Assembly (NCBI RefSeq): GCF_011043555.1
Contig: NZ_JAAKGS010000013.1
Span: 1-64,000, forward strand
Direction: 5' to 3'
DNA: 64,000 nucleotides
DNA from: Sphingobacterium sp. SGR-19
Lineage (GTDB): Bacteria; Bacteroidota; Bacteroidia; Sphingobacteriales; Sphingobacteriaceae
The position numbers and the translations under genes were made by a program. Below, in pieces: positions 43,151 through 52,329 of the stretch (the stretch's first letter is position 1; each line of letters starts with the position of its first letter). Below the pieces are notes generated by a model. It had not been told where the DNA came from. It did not search any database and saw only the letters and a program-made list of their open reading frames with translations.

Positions 43151-46080
43151 AGTGGATTGCGTAAATTTACCTTTAACTGCACCGTATATAGGTCGTTATC
43201 TTGTGTAACAAGTATCGTGGCATTCATTTGTCGCGCTCTGGTCTCCATATTGCGCGTTCCCTGGCCTTTTCTACGTGTACTTTCTGACAAAGGCTGGTTT
43301 GCACCATTATTACGGACCTCCATCAGCAGTTCTTTCCGATCGACACGTATGGTAACCGAGACCCATTGGGGCTGTGCATGCTTAACGATATTATGCAAAA
43401 TTTCTTTAAATAAGAGATAGGTGTTCTGCCGCACAATTTGTGGGATTTCTCGATCCGTTTTGGCATCGCTGTCAAAAAGTACCTGGATACCCTTCGGGTC
43501 CAACATCTGCGATGCCAGGTACTCCATGCGCTCCTGTAGACTGCCTCGATAATTATTGCGCACGTCGATCGCCCAAATGATGTCATCCATTGTTTGTACG
43601 GCCTCCCGACTGTAGTTTCCGATCGACGCGGCGCTCGCCTGTTTATCTTGTACCACATCCATCGACAGCAGATCCGCCTGCATGGATATGCCGGTTAAAA
43701 GACCTCCCACTTCGTCGTGAAGATCCCGGGAAATCTGCTTACGCAAAGCCTTCTCATCTTTTATTCTTTTGGAACGCTGCAGGATAATAAAGATCACGAG
43801 TCCGGCTATACTCAGCAGTACCAACGCATAGAAACCCTGCGTTTCAAAAAATGCCGGCTTTTTGATCAGCAACCATGTCCAGGTTTTTTCAAAGCCGCCA
43901 TTCGTGGACCAGGTACGCACATGTACCTTATATGCTCCAGGACGCAATCCCACCAATGTTATCTGGCCCGACGAAGCCATCGGCTGGAATCCGTCCATCA
44001 GCGGGTCTATTTTATAGGACACGTGATAGCTATGCCGATAGTCGTCGGGACGGGCAAAATCCATATTGAAAGTCAGTGCGTCTTCGGACAACATGATGGT
44101 GTCGCGCAAGGCATCTGCCGCATAGTAATCCGCATACCTGTTTCCTTTCAAACCGATGCGCAACGACGCGATACGTGGCTCCGGCATCACATTTTGCTGT
44201 TGAGCTGTCTGTAATATCTCCTGCGGATCGAAGAAGATATAACCGCCTATTCCGCCCATAAACAATTGTCGCACCGCGGTATCGTAAAAGATCGCCTGAT
44301 GGTTAAATTCTTCGAAGGGCAACCCATCATTGGTTCGGTAATTAAATATACGGGTATCGTGTACGAGTGATAGCCCGCGGTGCGTTCCGGCAAATATGCT
44401 ACCCTTGAACGCAAACAGCTGATAGACCGTGTTGCTGCCCAATCCCTGTTGCACATCTATGATACGACTCCCCGAGTCCGTTAGCACGACCATGCCCCGC
44501 CCCTTCGTGGCGAGATACTCTTTTTCATCATCTATAAGATGATCATAGATCATTAACTGTTCTTTCCCTTCTGGATAACGCTTTTCATAGCGGAGTCCAT
44601 CAAATGCATAATATCCATCTTCGGTAGAGTACGTTAGCTGTCTGCCACGATAACGGATAGAGAGAATTCGTTTCCCATCAGTGAAAAAGGCACCGGTGGC
44701 ATCTAACAAAGGCGCAACTTGGTTCGTCTTTGTATCATATTGCCAAATTCCATTCGATGTACCGACCAGCAGGGTAGTTTCTTTGTATGGTGACAGGCAG
44801 TAAGCCAAATCGGAGTATTTATGTGCATATTGCGGTGAAATAATCGGTTTTAAAAAAGTCATTTCACCATGCCCCATGCGTGCCAGAAAACCACTTTCCA
44901 AAGCGATATAGGTGGTATCCATATCTTGTATGTAGGTCGCATAATAGTTTTTCTCGGGTGCTTTTTTATAGGTTGAAACACTCCCCTGTTGGGGCATCCG
45001 ATGGAGAAAGCCATATCCTCCAAAATAATAACAGTTTTGCTGTCGAAACATGCCCCTTGCCGTTCCATATTCGACATAATCAAAAGAAAAAGACGAAGGG
45101 AAGACAGCATACAAACCCTGATCGGTCGCTAACAACCATTCGTCCCCAAACTGTCTCCATGCGTTCAGCCGCTTATATAATACATGTTCTGCCAAGCGAT
45201 GGTAACCCTTTTTCAAGACGGTGAGCGTAGTGTCTCTTGCGAGTTCCATATATTGACCATGGTTGTTAAATAGCATTACCCGATTTCCTTCAGCAAAGCC
45301 CCAATGGTTCCAGTTTGTAAAATCATTTTCCTGTTCACTCCGGATGGAAGTCAGTCGGAAGGTCCCATCATAGATATAATATCCATCTCTGTAATTTCGG
45401 ATCAGCACACCGCCCTTCAGTGGCAGCAAATCTTCTATACAGTCGTCGATCTCCGCAGGAATAAGAGCCACTTGACGCTTCTTTTGGTGGCGGTTATAAC
45501 CGTACAGATTACCGCCTGCAGCTAACCAAACACCATCATTATCTGCGGTAAACAGGTTGCCTACGGTTAGCCTACCCCTGCGCTTGTCCGCCATAAAGGA
45601 AAACAACAATGTCTTTCCATATTGATCAATCTGCCAGACCCGACCATTCTCGGTCGCCACAAAAAAATCAGTTTCGGTTTGGCAGAACGCGATGGCTTTT
45701 TTTTCCGTTAGCCCTTCTGCAAAATGTTCATTGAAACAAAAACGCCAAGTTGTTAAATCAAAGATCAACATCCCGTTTCTGGTATTTAGCCAAATACGGC
45801 CCCAAGGGTCAATCGCCAAGGTCTGTACTTCATCGAATGGCAGCTTTTCTGCATACAATTTGGCGAAGGGAACGACATGCACCCCATCGTAACGGTATAG
45901 CTCCCCGCCGGATACCAGCCATATCAACCCAAAAGGATCCTTCTCCGCCACGGTAAACATGACATGGTGATCGTCTACCCCCTTAAGAACCTGCACATGC
46001 CGATAGGGCAGTTTGGCGTATGCTACTGTTATGCCCCAAAGCAGGAGGTAGAGGGATATGATGATGTGTTTGTATTTCAC
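43138..46080 (-). CDS. Propeller-sensor histidine kinase (HisKA_3 class)
   Basis: The 980-residue protein has a signal-like N-terminus and a long periplasmic part of propeller repeats and a Y_Y_Y-like domain (about 25-735). A membrane helix (about 748-767, YALVLLSIAGLVIFIIL) is followed by a HisKA_3 dimerisation domain with His788 in SRDLHDEVGGLL and an ATPase with HNIVKHA and GQGTRNM. No receiver or HTH domain is fused, so it needs a separate regulator, presumably the LuxR-type gene two positions downstream. The start is GTG, overlapping the cytidylyltransferase stop as GTGA, which ties it to the capsule transcript. The signal sensed is unknown. Confidence 0.9.
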   Translation of the reverse strand: MKYKHIIISLYLLLWGITVAYAKLPYRHVQVLKGVDDHHVMFTVAEKDPFGLIWLVSGGELYRYDGVHVVPFAKLYAEKLPFDEVQTLAIDPWGRIWLNTRNGMLIFDLTTWRFCFNEHFAEGLTEKKAIAFCQTETDFFVATENGRVWQIDQYGKTLLFSFMADKRRGRLTVGNLFTADNDGVWLAAGGNLYGYNRHQKKRQVALIPAEIDDCIEDLLPLKGGVLIRNYRDGYYIYDGTFRLTSIRSEQENDFTNWNHWGFAEGNRVMLFNNHGQYMELARDTTLTVLKKGYHRLAEHVLYKRLNAWRQFGDEWLLATDQGLYAVFPSSFSFDYVEYGTARGMFRQQNCYYFGGYGFLHRMPQQGSVSTYKKAPEKNYYATYIQDMDTTYIALESGFLARMGHGEMTFLKPIISPQYAHKYSDLAYCLSPYKETTLLVGTSNGIWQYDTKTNQVAPLLDATGAFFTDGKRILSIRYRGRQLTYSTEDGYYAFDGLRYEKRYPEGKEQLMIYDHLIDDEKEYLATKGRGMVVLTDSGSRIIDVQQGLGSNTVYQLFAFKGSIFAGTHRGLSLVHDTRIFNYRTNDGLPFEEFNHQAIFYDTAVRQLFMGGIGGYIFFDPQEILQTAQQQNVMPEPRIASLRIGLKGNRYADYYAADALRDTIMLSEDALTFNMDFARPDDYRHSYHVSYKIDPLMDGFQPMASSGQITLVGLRPGAYKVHVRTWSTNGGFEKTWTWLLIKKPAFFETQGFYALVLLSIAGLVIFIILQRSKRIKDEKALRKQISRDLHDEVGGLLTGISMQADLLSMDVVQDKQASAASIGNYSREAVQTMDDIIWAIDVRNNYRGSLQERMEYLASQMLDPKGIQVLFDSDAKTDREIPQIVRQNTYLLFKEILHNIVKHAQPQWVSVTIRVDRKELLMEVRNNGANQPLSESTRRKGQGTRNMETRARQMNATILVTQDNDLYTVQLKVNLRNPLWRI

Positions 46081-46559
46081 CCCAACTTCTTTCCGTTTTT
46101 TTCGTTCTCCTTATCGTACACGATCTTGCGTAGCCCTGAACTGGAAAACCGGTGATCCCGACTGTTGAAATATAATTCAATCCCTTTTTCTTCACAATAT
46201 TTACGGCCGGTAAAATCTTTGTTGGCATACTCATCGCCCACAATACGCACATCGAGTTTAAAGGAGCGTAAGATATCTTCCAGGTCTTGCTCGGTCGAAT
46301 AAGGCACAATTTCGTCGACATAGTGACAACCGCGCAGTTGGATATAACGCTCTACGACTGTTTGGGTGGGCGCGTTTTTCTCCGGCCGATCTAATGTTGG
46401 GTCCATCTGCAAACCGCAGATCAGGTAATCGCATTGGCGCTTCGCTTCTGCAAGCATCATGATATGCCCTGCGTGCAACAAATCGAATGTTGAAAAGGTA
46501 ATCCCGACACGTGGCCCGGGGTTGTAGTCTTCTCTTTTTTTTGTTGGTTTGTTTTTCAT
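46077..46559 (-). CDS. Adenylyl/cytidylyltransferase family protein (TagD/RfaE2-like), copy 2
   Basis: This 160-residue protein is a near twin of the one at 17992-18474, with about four differences across roughly 145 aligned residues outside the ends. It has the same FSTFDLLHAGHIMML and SSSGLR motifs. At DNA level many third positions differ, so the copies are not recent. It follows wzi and overlaps the kinase gene by 4 bp. It likely makes an activated precursor for the locus B polymer. The upstream spacer (46560-46668) is low-complexity TTG-rich at one end and holds no clear promoter. Confidence 0.85.
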   Translation of the reverse strand: MKNKPTKKREDYNPGPRVGITFSTFDLLHAGHIMMLAEAKRQCDYLICGLQMDPTLDRPEKNAPTQTVVERYIQLRGCHYVDEIVPYSTEQDLEDILRSFKLDVRIVGDEYANKDFTGRKYCEEKGIELYFNSRDHRFSSSGLRKIVYDKENEKNGKKLG

Positions 46560-46668
46560 AGTTGTTGTTGTTTTGTTGTCTGTGAATATTCCAGTGATTT
46601 CGCAAGCTCATTTGCGTTGTTAAACCCTCCAGGTTGCGCATCGTTTTGAAAGATATGCGATAATATTT

Positions 46669-48228
46669 TTACTTTTTTCCAAAGAACTTCCGCAATGAGA
46701 CTTGTCCGCCGACACTGTTATCGAGTAGTTGTCCTTGATCTACAGCGAGGCGTACACCCAGAAAAAAGTTATTTCGTAATTCTCGCTCGGCCTGGACAAA
46801 TCCAGAAAACTGCGAGACTGGCGTAAAGGTGTCTTTGTATGGTTCATACCGGATTTCTCCTGTTGATTTACCATATATGCTCGTAGCAAAAGTTCCGTAG
46901 TGTCGCGCATACGTTAATTTTGTCTGCAAATTCCAATGACGCAAACGTCCGCAGGCACCTATATGTCCGGCAACAACTCGATTGCTAATAAAATAGTCCG
47001 CAGGGTCATTGGCTTGCCCCTCTTTAACCGTGTGTTCCGGTACGATAAGAGGTGTCCCCATACCTTGCGCTTTATACGACCAGCCTTCTGTATAGTAATA
47101 ATTGTTATAATAGTCCTCGTCACCAGATGCAGTAGGCTTTGACCAAGGATACCCGGCCTGATCTTTTGAATAGAAAAATTCGAATAGCAACTTCTGCCAA
47201 TCCCAGTTTTTATCAGTCGTATTATATTGCTTATTCTTTAAGGTAATGCCATTAAGCCCATCCGCTATATTCGCTAACTTGGATATAGCACCGACCTCAT
47301 AAACATTCTGCCGGTAAGCCAAGAGCTGTATTTGATCCCAATCATAGGAAAGACCTAAATCAATAGAGCCTAACTGATTCCCTAGTTTTGATCGAGGGAT
47401 GGGTATGTTGCCGCCACCATAAGCTTTTCCCCAAAATACATACCATAATGTTTCGACATTATTCAGCGTATAACTGTCTCCATATACTTTCTTTTCACTG
47501 CCCCACTGCGCCTGATGATTAATTCCTCCATACAGGTTCAGCCGCCAATGGGGTTTGCCGATACGCCCATATAAGGATTTTTGGTGAAGGAGTGTAGGAT
47601 GCGCATATTTATCGGTAGGCACCAAAAACTGATTCGCCGCGATGGGTATTTCCCCCATCAAACCATTGGCAAAATTTCCTTTAAACGAGAACAGGCCATC
47701 CCACCATGGTAAGCGGTAATATTCCGGTATACGTATATCGAGCATCGGTATACCCAATGCATTCCCCGACACCGCGAAATTTCCCGAGCTTAACAACGTA
47801 TCTCCGTTTAGGCCCATTACATCCTTGGTCCGCCCTAACTTGGCTTCGAACATAGCATAACGAGCTTTTACATGCGCATCGATCAGCTGAATTTCTGCTT
47901 TATGCCCTATATTGGTTCGTACTTCCAATCCATAGCCCCAGTCCCAAGATGACGTCGATTTATCTTGCCGATCTGTCCACTCACCTTGTATCGCATAGTT
48001 TTTCGCGGCTCGCACCAGCAAACCTCCGGAAGCACCGTCTAGTGGAATAGAACCAAACTGATTCGAACGCATCCAAAACGGCACTATGTCATTGCTGGTA
48101 TAACCGGCAAGTAGGCTGACATCTACATATTGTCGGGTCGTGTCTGTCTGCGCTTTTACCTTTGTACTTAAAAGCAAAATACCACAGTAAAATGTAAGGC
48201 TCAAAAAAAGAATGTTTAATCTTTTCAT
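46669..48228 (-). CDS. wzi: Capsule assembly Wzi-family outer-membrane protein
   Basis: The 519-residue protein has a signal peptide (LFLSLTFYCGILLLSTKVKAQ) and a beta-barrel-like body of alternating strands, with VSLLAGYTSNDIVPFWMRSNQFGSIPLDG near the N-terminus and a terminal VSLRKFFGKK. It matches the capsule assembly protein Wzi family, which helps hold polymer at the outer membrane. It sits after manC in locus B, consistent with a late export role. The length is normal for Bacteroidota members. Confidence 0.88.
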   Translation of the reverse strand: MKRLNILFLSLTFYCGILLLSTKVKAQTDTTRQYVDVSLLAGYTSNDIVPFWMRSNQFGSIPLDGASGGLLVRAAKNYAIQGEWTDRQDKSTSSWDWGYGLEVRTNIGHKAEIQLIDAHVKARYAMFEAKLGRTKDVMGLNGDTLLSSGNFAVSGNALGIPMLDIRIPEYYRLPWWDGLFSFKGNFANGLMGEIPIAANQFLVPTDKYAHPTLLHQKSLYGRIGKPHWRLNLYGGINHQAQWGSEKKVYGDSYTLNNVETLWYVFWGKAYGGGNIPIPRSKLGNQLGSIDLGLSYDWDQIQLLAYRQNVYEVGAISKLANIADGLNGITLKNKQYNTTDKNWDWQKLLFEFFYSKDQAGYPWSKPTASGDEDYYNNYYYTEGWSYKAQGMGTPLIVPEHTVKEGQANDPADYFISNRVVAGHIGACGRLRHWNLQTKLTYARHYGTFATSIYGKSTGEIRYEPYKDTFTPVSQFSGFVQAERELRNNFFLGVRLAVDQGQLLDNSVGGQVSLRKFFGKK

Positions 48229-48263
48229 AGCGGTCAGGTTAATGCGGAATGCATCGCCGATTT

Positions 48264-49262
48264 TTAGTCAATTAGTTTCGACTGATGCTTATCCAATGTA
48301 TTATAAATCTTCTTCACATCCTGTGATTTCTCCTTTTGTACAAATAGCAGTGCGTCATCTGTATATACGACAATCGTATTTTTTAAGCCGACAAAGGCCG
48401 TATAGAGGTCTAATCCAATGACCATATTGCCTTGCTCATCCACGGCGTAACCGGTAGACAATAGGTAATCATATAATGCTTCAAATGATCCGAGATCAGA
48501 CCACTCGAATTGTGTCGCTACAACACGAATTTTCTTCGAGCGCTCCATGACGGCATAATCAATACTGATGGATGGAATCTTTTTAGACAGTGCTTCGTCC
48601 AGCTTACCGCCCTTTTGCTGTTCCCATGCAGCAAGTGCTGCGGCGTATACTTTCGGTTCGAACGCTTGTAGTTCATGTAATAGCGTATCGGCACGAAAAC
48701 AGAACATGCCGGAGTTCCAAAGAAAGTTACCGCGTTCGATAAAATCCTCGGCTGTATCTTGATTTGGTTTTTCACGGAAGGACAGCACACGCTCATCTTC
48801 ATATTCGATATAACCATATCCGGTCTCTGGTCTTGTGGGTTGGACACCGAAGGTTACAATATAGCCGTCTTTTGCTTTTTTTATACCGGTTTCTATCGCT
48901 TCTTGGTAGGCTTGTTCTCCAACGATGACGTGATCGGAGGGAGTAACCACCAAAATGTCGTCCGGGTTTGCTGCAAATGCTGCGAACGCAATCGCCGCAG
49001 CTGTGTTGCGAGGTATAGATTCTATGATATCCGTATAAACTATACCTTGGCTATCTAGTACCTCTCTACTTAGCTGGTAATTATCGCGGTTACCAACGAC
49101 CATTACGTGATCGCAGAGTACCTTGTTCCGTTGTACCGTCATGCCAAAGAGTGAGCCTTCTTTAAAAAGATTTAGGTATTGTTTTGGATTGCTCTTACGC
49201 GATAAGGGCCACAACCGGCTTCCTACGCCTCCTGATAAAAGTACGTGTATAATGCTGCTCAT
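48264..49262 (-). CDS. manC: Mannose-1-phosphate guanylyltransferase (short form)
   Basis: This 332-residue enzyme makes GDP-mannose from GTP and mannose-1-phosphate. It has LLSGGVGSRLWPLSRKSNPKQYL with the pyrophosphorylase signature, IPRNTAAAIAFAAFAA, VTPSDHVI, and FREKPNQ with GNFLWNSGMFCF in the catalytic half. It ends soon after the guanylyltransferase domain, so it lacks the C-terminal isomerase domain of the long type. It overlaps the GT26 gene upstream by 4 bp (ATGA). GDP-mannose or a derivative should be a donor for locus B. Confidence 0.93.
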   Translation of the reverse strand: MSSIIHVLLSGGVGSRLWPLSRKSNPKQYLNLFKEGSLFGMTVQRNKVLCDHVMVVGNRDNYQLSREVLDSQGIVYTDIIESIPRNTAAAIAFAAFAANPDDILVVTPSDHVIVGEQAYQEAIETGIKKAKDGYIVTFGVQPTRPETGYGYIEYEDERVLSFREKPNQDTAEDFIERGNFLWNSGMFCFRADTLLHELQAFEPKVYAAALAAWEQQKGGKLDEALSKKIPSISIDYAVMERSKKIRVVATQFEWSDLGSFEALYDYLLSTGYAVDEQGNMVIGLDLYTAFVGLKNTIVVYTDDALLFVQKEKSQDVKKIYNTLDKHQSKLID

Positions 49263-50035
49263 TTTTTTTCTTCGAAAGGGTTTCTATAAATCTTCAACTT
49301 TTCTTTTAATATGAGACCGAGGAAGGGTAAATCATCGATCATATAGCGTTTCCAAAGACGTTTAGGCTCTTTAAACAACCGATAAGCCCACTCTAATGAC
49401 ATTTTTTGCATCCAGACCGGAGCACGTTTTAATGTCCCGGCTTCAAAGTCAATTGTGGCGCCCAGTGCCATAAACAACTTGATATTTGAAAGCCTGTCTT
49501 TATACTTATAAATCCATTTTTCTTGCTTAGGAGCACCAACTCCTACGACTAAGACGGTTGCGTCAGAGGTATTGATTAAACTCAAAATTTCTTCGCATTC
49601 TTGTTCATCATTTTCAAAGCCAAAACTGGGAGAATGTGAAGCAACCACCATATTGCGTCCGACTTTTTTGTTAATTTCTTCTTGTGCTTTTCGCGCTATC
49701 CCTTCTGCAGCACCTAGCAGAAATATTCGTATTTGGTCATTATCTTTATGATGTTGATAATAAGCCGAAAAAAAAGAAGAACCTGGGATCACTTCCTTTA
49801 CTGGCTTTCCAAGAAACGTTAATCCTAATTGTACGATCTTGCTATCACATACGATCCAATCTACGTTTTGATAGATATCATAAAATAACCTGTCTTTTTG
49901 GAGTTTGATAATATGATCCACATTCGGGGTAATAAAGATCCCATCAGTAAGTTGGCGTAATAAATCGTCCTGTTTGATGTTGTTTAAATGAATATTAAAC
50001 AAGGATATTTTGTAAGCTATTTTTTCGTCTTTCAT
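49259..50035 (-). CDS. WecG/TagA/CpsF family glycosyltransferase (GT26)
   Basis: The 258-residue protein has the GT26 features: TPNVDHIIKLQKDRLFYDIY with the catalytic Asp near the N-terminus, GSSFFSAYYQ, LLGAAEGIARKA and VGVGAPKQEKWIYKYK. The C-terminus is basic and amphipathic, for membrane attachment. Known members transfer ManNAc or ManNAcA to lipid-linked GlcNAc. UDP-ManNAcA could come from WecB and WecC of locus A, which is an inference. Start and stop each overlap a neighbour by 4 bp. Confidence 0.88.
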   Translation of the reverse strand: MKDEKIAYKISLFNIHLNNIKQDDLLRQLTDGIFITPNVDHIIKLQKDRLFYDIYQNVDWIVCDSKIVQLGLTFLGKPVKEVIPGSSFFSAYYQHHKDNDQIRIFLLGAAEGIARKAQEEINKKVGRNMVVASHSPSFGFENDEQECEEILSLINTSDATVLVVGVGAPKQEKWIYKYKDRLSNIKLFMALGATIDFEAGTLKRAPVWMQKMSLEWAYRLFKEPKRLWKRYMIDDLPFLGLILKEKLKIYRNPFEEKK

Positions 50036-51144
50036 GTTTTATCTTCTAGCAAATCCTCGTAAATAGACGTTAATTGTTTGCATACGCTCTCAGGAAAAAA
50101 TGGACGTACCGTTTCAAAACATTTTTTCCCGTATTCAGGTAGTAAAGCGGGATGATCAATAAAAAATTGGACGGCTTCTTTTATCTGTTTCAAATTACCT
50201 GCTTCTATCAAAATCCCGTTTTCATAAGAATATACAATTTCAGGAATGCCACCAACATTTGTGGAAATAACAGGTCGCGCATAACTCATGGCTTCCAGGA
50301 TAGCAACAGGCAACCCTTCGTTGTAAGAGGGAAGAATATAGACATCTGCCCATGCGAAGCAATCCGCTTTCTTTTCTCCTGAAACCCAACCCTCATATTT
50401 GACGAATCGAGACAATCCATTTTCATTGATAAACGTGTGGATATCGCCATCGACTGCATTTCCACCAATACGTAAAAGAAGTTTGTTCTGGAAGAGCTCT
50501 TTATTATCTTTCAGCATCGTTAGTAAATCATAAATTCCCTTCCGGTTACTTATTTCTCCAAGAAACAGTAAATGTAATTTATCATCGGATCGCTGCTCGG
50601 GTGATCCTGTGGGAGGCGTGACCATGTTATTTAGCACACGGATGTTAGCTTCACTCACGCCAATGCTCGCAAAATATTTTTCCCACGATTGAGATAAGAC
50701 AATCAACGTATCACACAAATTAAGTGTACGGACAATATTCGGTTTATCGTGGCTGTTTTCAAAGAATTCCTTAAAGTCAGCAGCATGTTGGTGCATAATG
50801 ACTTTTTTTCTAAAAAACTTTCCCATTTTTATGAAAATTCTCTTTCGATAGAAGGAAGCATTTGCAGCGCCGTGAATATGCAGTATCTTGATGCGTTGAT
50901 CGACTAATAACAAGAGAAAACAACGCATCACCGCTTGGAAGGCATAAAATGCCTTTACGAATTTATTGCCCAATCTCCACGTAGGTATGAAACGGTTTTT
51001 CTCAAAATATTTTGCGTACGAAACCAATACAGCGGTCATTCCGCCATAGGTGGATTTCGACACGCCTATCATTAGTATCTTATTTGCAATTTTCTTAGGT
51101 ATAATAAACTGATCCGTCATGTCCAATTCGTTAAAGTACTTCAA
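50032..51144 (-). CDS. Family 4 glycosyltransferase
   Basis: This 370-residue GT-B enzyme has an N-terminal SKSTYGGMTAVLVSYAKYFEK and a C-terminal GT4 domain. The latter carries FLGEISNRKGIYDLL, LRIGGNAVDGDIHTF and YILPSYNEGLPVAILEAMSYARPVISTNVGGIPEIV, the EX7E donor site. It is cytoplasmic and adds a sugar to the locus B repeat unit. The start is TTG (TTGA overlap with the stop of the pyruvyltransferase gene); an ATG eight codons on (51120) is an alternative. Confidence 0.88.
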   Translation of the reverse strand: MKYFNELDMTDQFIIPKKIANKILMIGVSKSTYGGMTAVLVSYAKYFEKNRFIPTWRLGNKFVKAFYAFQAVMRCFLLLLVDQRIKILHIHGAANASFYRKRIFIKMGKFFRKKVIMHQHAADFKEFFENSHDKPNIVRTLNLCDTLIVLSQSWEKYFASIGVSEANIRVLNNMVTPPTGSPEQRSDDKLHLLFLGEISNRKGIYDLLTMLKDNKELFQNKLLLRIGGNAVDGDIHTFINENGLSRFVKYEGWVSGEKKADCFAWADVYILPSYNEGLPVAILEAMSYARPVISTNVGGIPEIVYSYENGILIEAGNLKQIKEAVQFFIDHPALLPEYGKKCFETVRPFFPESVCKQLTSIYEDLLEDKT

Positions 51145-52310
51145 ACCCGCAATGCATTAGACAAGAAGTTTAGGGAATCATTCCTTATTTCATTCAATTT
51201 GATATCGACTGTGTCATAGTCAATCTTATTATCTATCACGCTACATATATCGCCATTAAATATACGCTCCCTTTCAATCTTTAAAACGTCGAAAAGACTA
51301 TCAATCCGTGAGTTACGGGATGTTTTACTCGCATTTGCAAATCGGTAAAAAGTCATAAACTGACGGTGGAAAATAATGGAAAATATAGTACAATGAAATG
51401 AATCTGTACAAACATACGTTGCGTTACTGATATACTTCACGAAGTCGTTAGGATCCACGAAATATGGCGCTTCATCCCCGAAAGACTCATCTTCTGCCAC
51501 ATATTCGTCCATATGGCGAATTGTTATTATTTTGTAGCCTGTTTTTTGTTTTAACGAATTGACGGCGCGTCGAGATTCTTGGTTATCACCTAAGAAGTAG
51601 CAAAAAATATAGGGATCTTTCTCGTTAGGCCGAGCATCGGCTATCTCTGTTTCCCATTCTTCGCGCGACAACAACAGTGTCGGATCAGCGACTACTTTAG
51701 CAACCTTGTTGGATAATGTATCAACAATGATCTTTCCTTGTTGCTCACGGACTCCAAGAGACGAAAAACGATCTAGGTATTTTCCCGTCGCTTTGCGTTG
51801 AAAGGCGGGTATCTCTGAAACACCGAAACTAGCAGCATAAGCTATTTTTGGTATATTATCATCGACAAAGAGCAGATTATAAAATTTATTTGGCAAACTC
51901 ATTGGGGTCCAAACTTGGTCACTACCGACTACAACAGCTTTATATTTTTTGGAACCTTCGTTCAAATTTTGGTATCCGATATGTTCGCGAAAAAGCGGAA
52001 TCAATTTTTTTGACTTATATTCGTTGACGGCTTTTGTCCGCTCGGCAATGCCTTTAGCATAATGCGGGTACTTTTGTTCAATCTTTTTGGCAGTAAATCT
52101 ATTGTAGATCTCTTTAGCTTCACCTACCCGAATCGCATTAATCACAAACTCTATTTTCTGTTTAATAGATAATTTTTTCTTGTAATTAATTATCTCGCAA
52201 TCGTACCCTAGATTACTTATTTTCTTAACTAACGAATATCCAACCAGCGCTGTCCCGTAATTGTTGTGTCCCTCGTTATAGGCTATTACACATCCTATTT
52301 TCTTTTCCAT
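51141..52310 (-). CDS. Polysaccharide pyruvyl transferase family protein
   Basis: The 389-residue protein has the family's N-terminal NYGTALVGYSLVKKISNLGYD and the C-terminal CTDSFHCTIFSIIFHRQFMTF. VVGSDQVWTP in the middle is typical of the group close to F420H2-dehydrogenase-like and pyruvyltransferase proteins. It lies among locus B glycosyltransferases and overlaps the GT4 gene by 4 bp. The characterised reaction is ketal pyruvylation from phosphoenolpyruvate; the acceptor here is unknown. Confidence 0.85.
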   Translation of the reverse strand: MEKKIGCVIAYNEGHNNYGTALVGYSLVKKISNLGYDCEIINYKKKLSIKQKIEFVINAIRVGEAKEIYNRFTAKKIEQKYPHYAKGIAERTKAVNEYKSKKLIPLFREHIGYQNLNEGSKKYKAVVVGSDQVWTPMSLPNKFYNLLFVDDNIPKIAYAASFGVSEIPAFQRKATGKYLDRFSSLGVREQQGKIIVDTLSNKVAKVVADPTLLLSREEWETEIADARPNEKDPYIFCYFLGDNQESRRAVNSLKQKTGYKIITIRHMDEYVAEDESFGDEAPYFVDPNDFVKYISNATYVCTDSFHCTIFSIIFHRQFMTFYRFANASKTSRNSRIDSLFDVLKIERERIFNGDICSVIDNKIDYDTVDIKLNEIRNDSLNFLSNALRV

Positions 52311-52329
52311 TGATATATCTTTTATAGTT

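Noticed and set aside
43717..44214. Open frame of 165 codons opposite the histidine kinase gene
   Set aside because: The kinase reading frame is intact with all catalytic motifs; the opposite frame shows no domain.
46580..46668. Short inverted repeats upstream of the second cytidylyltransferase considered as a terminator or promoter
   Set aside because: The arms are only about 5 bp, no T tract follows and no TAnnTTTG box was found.
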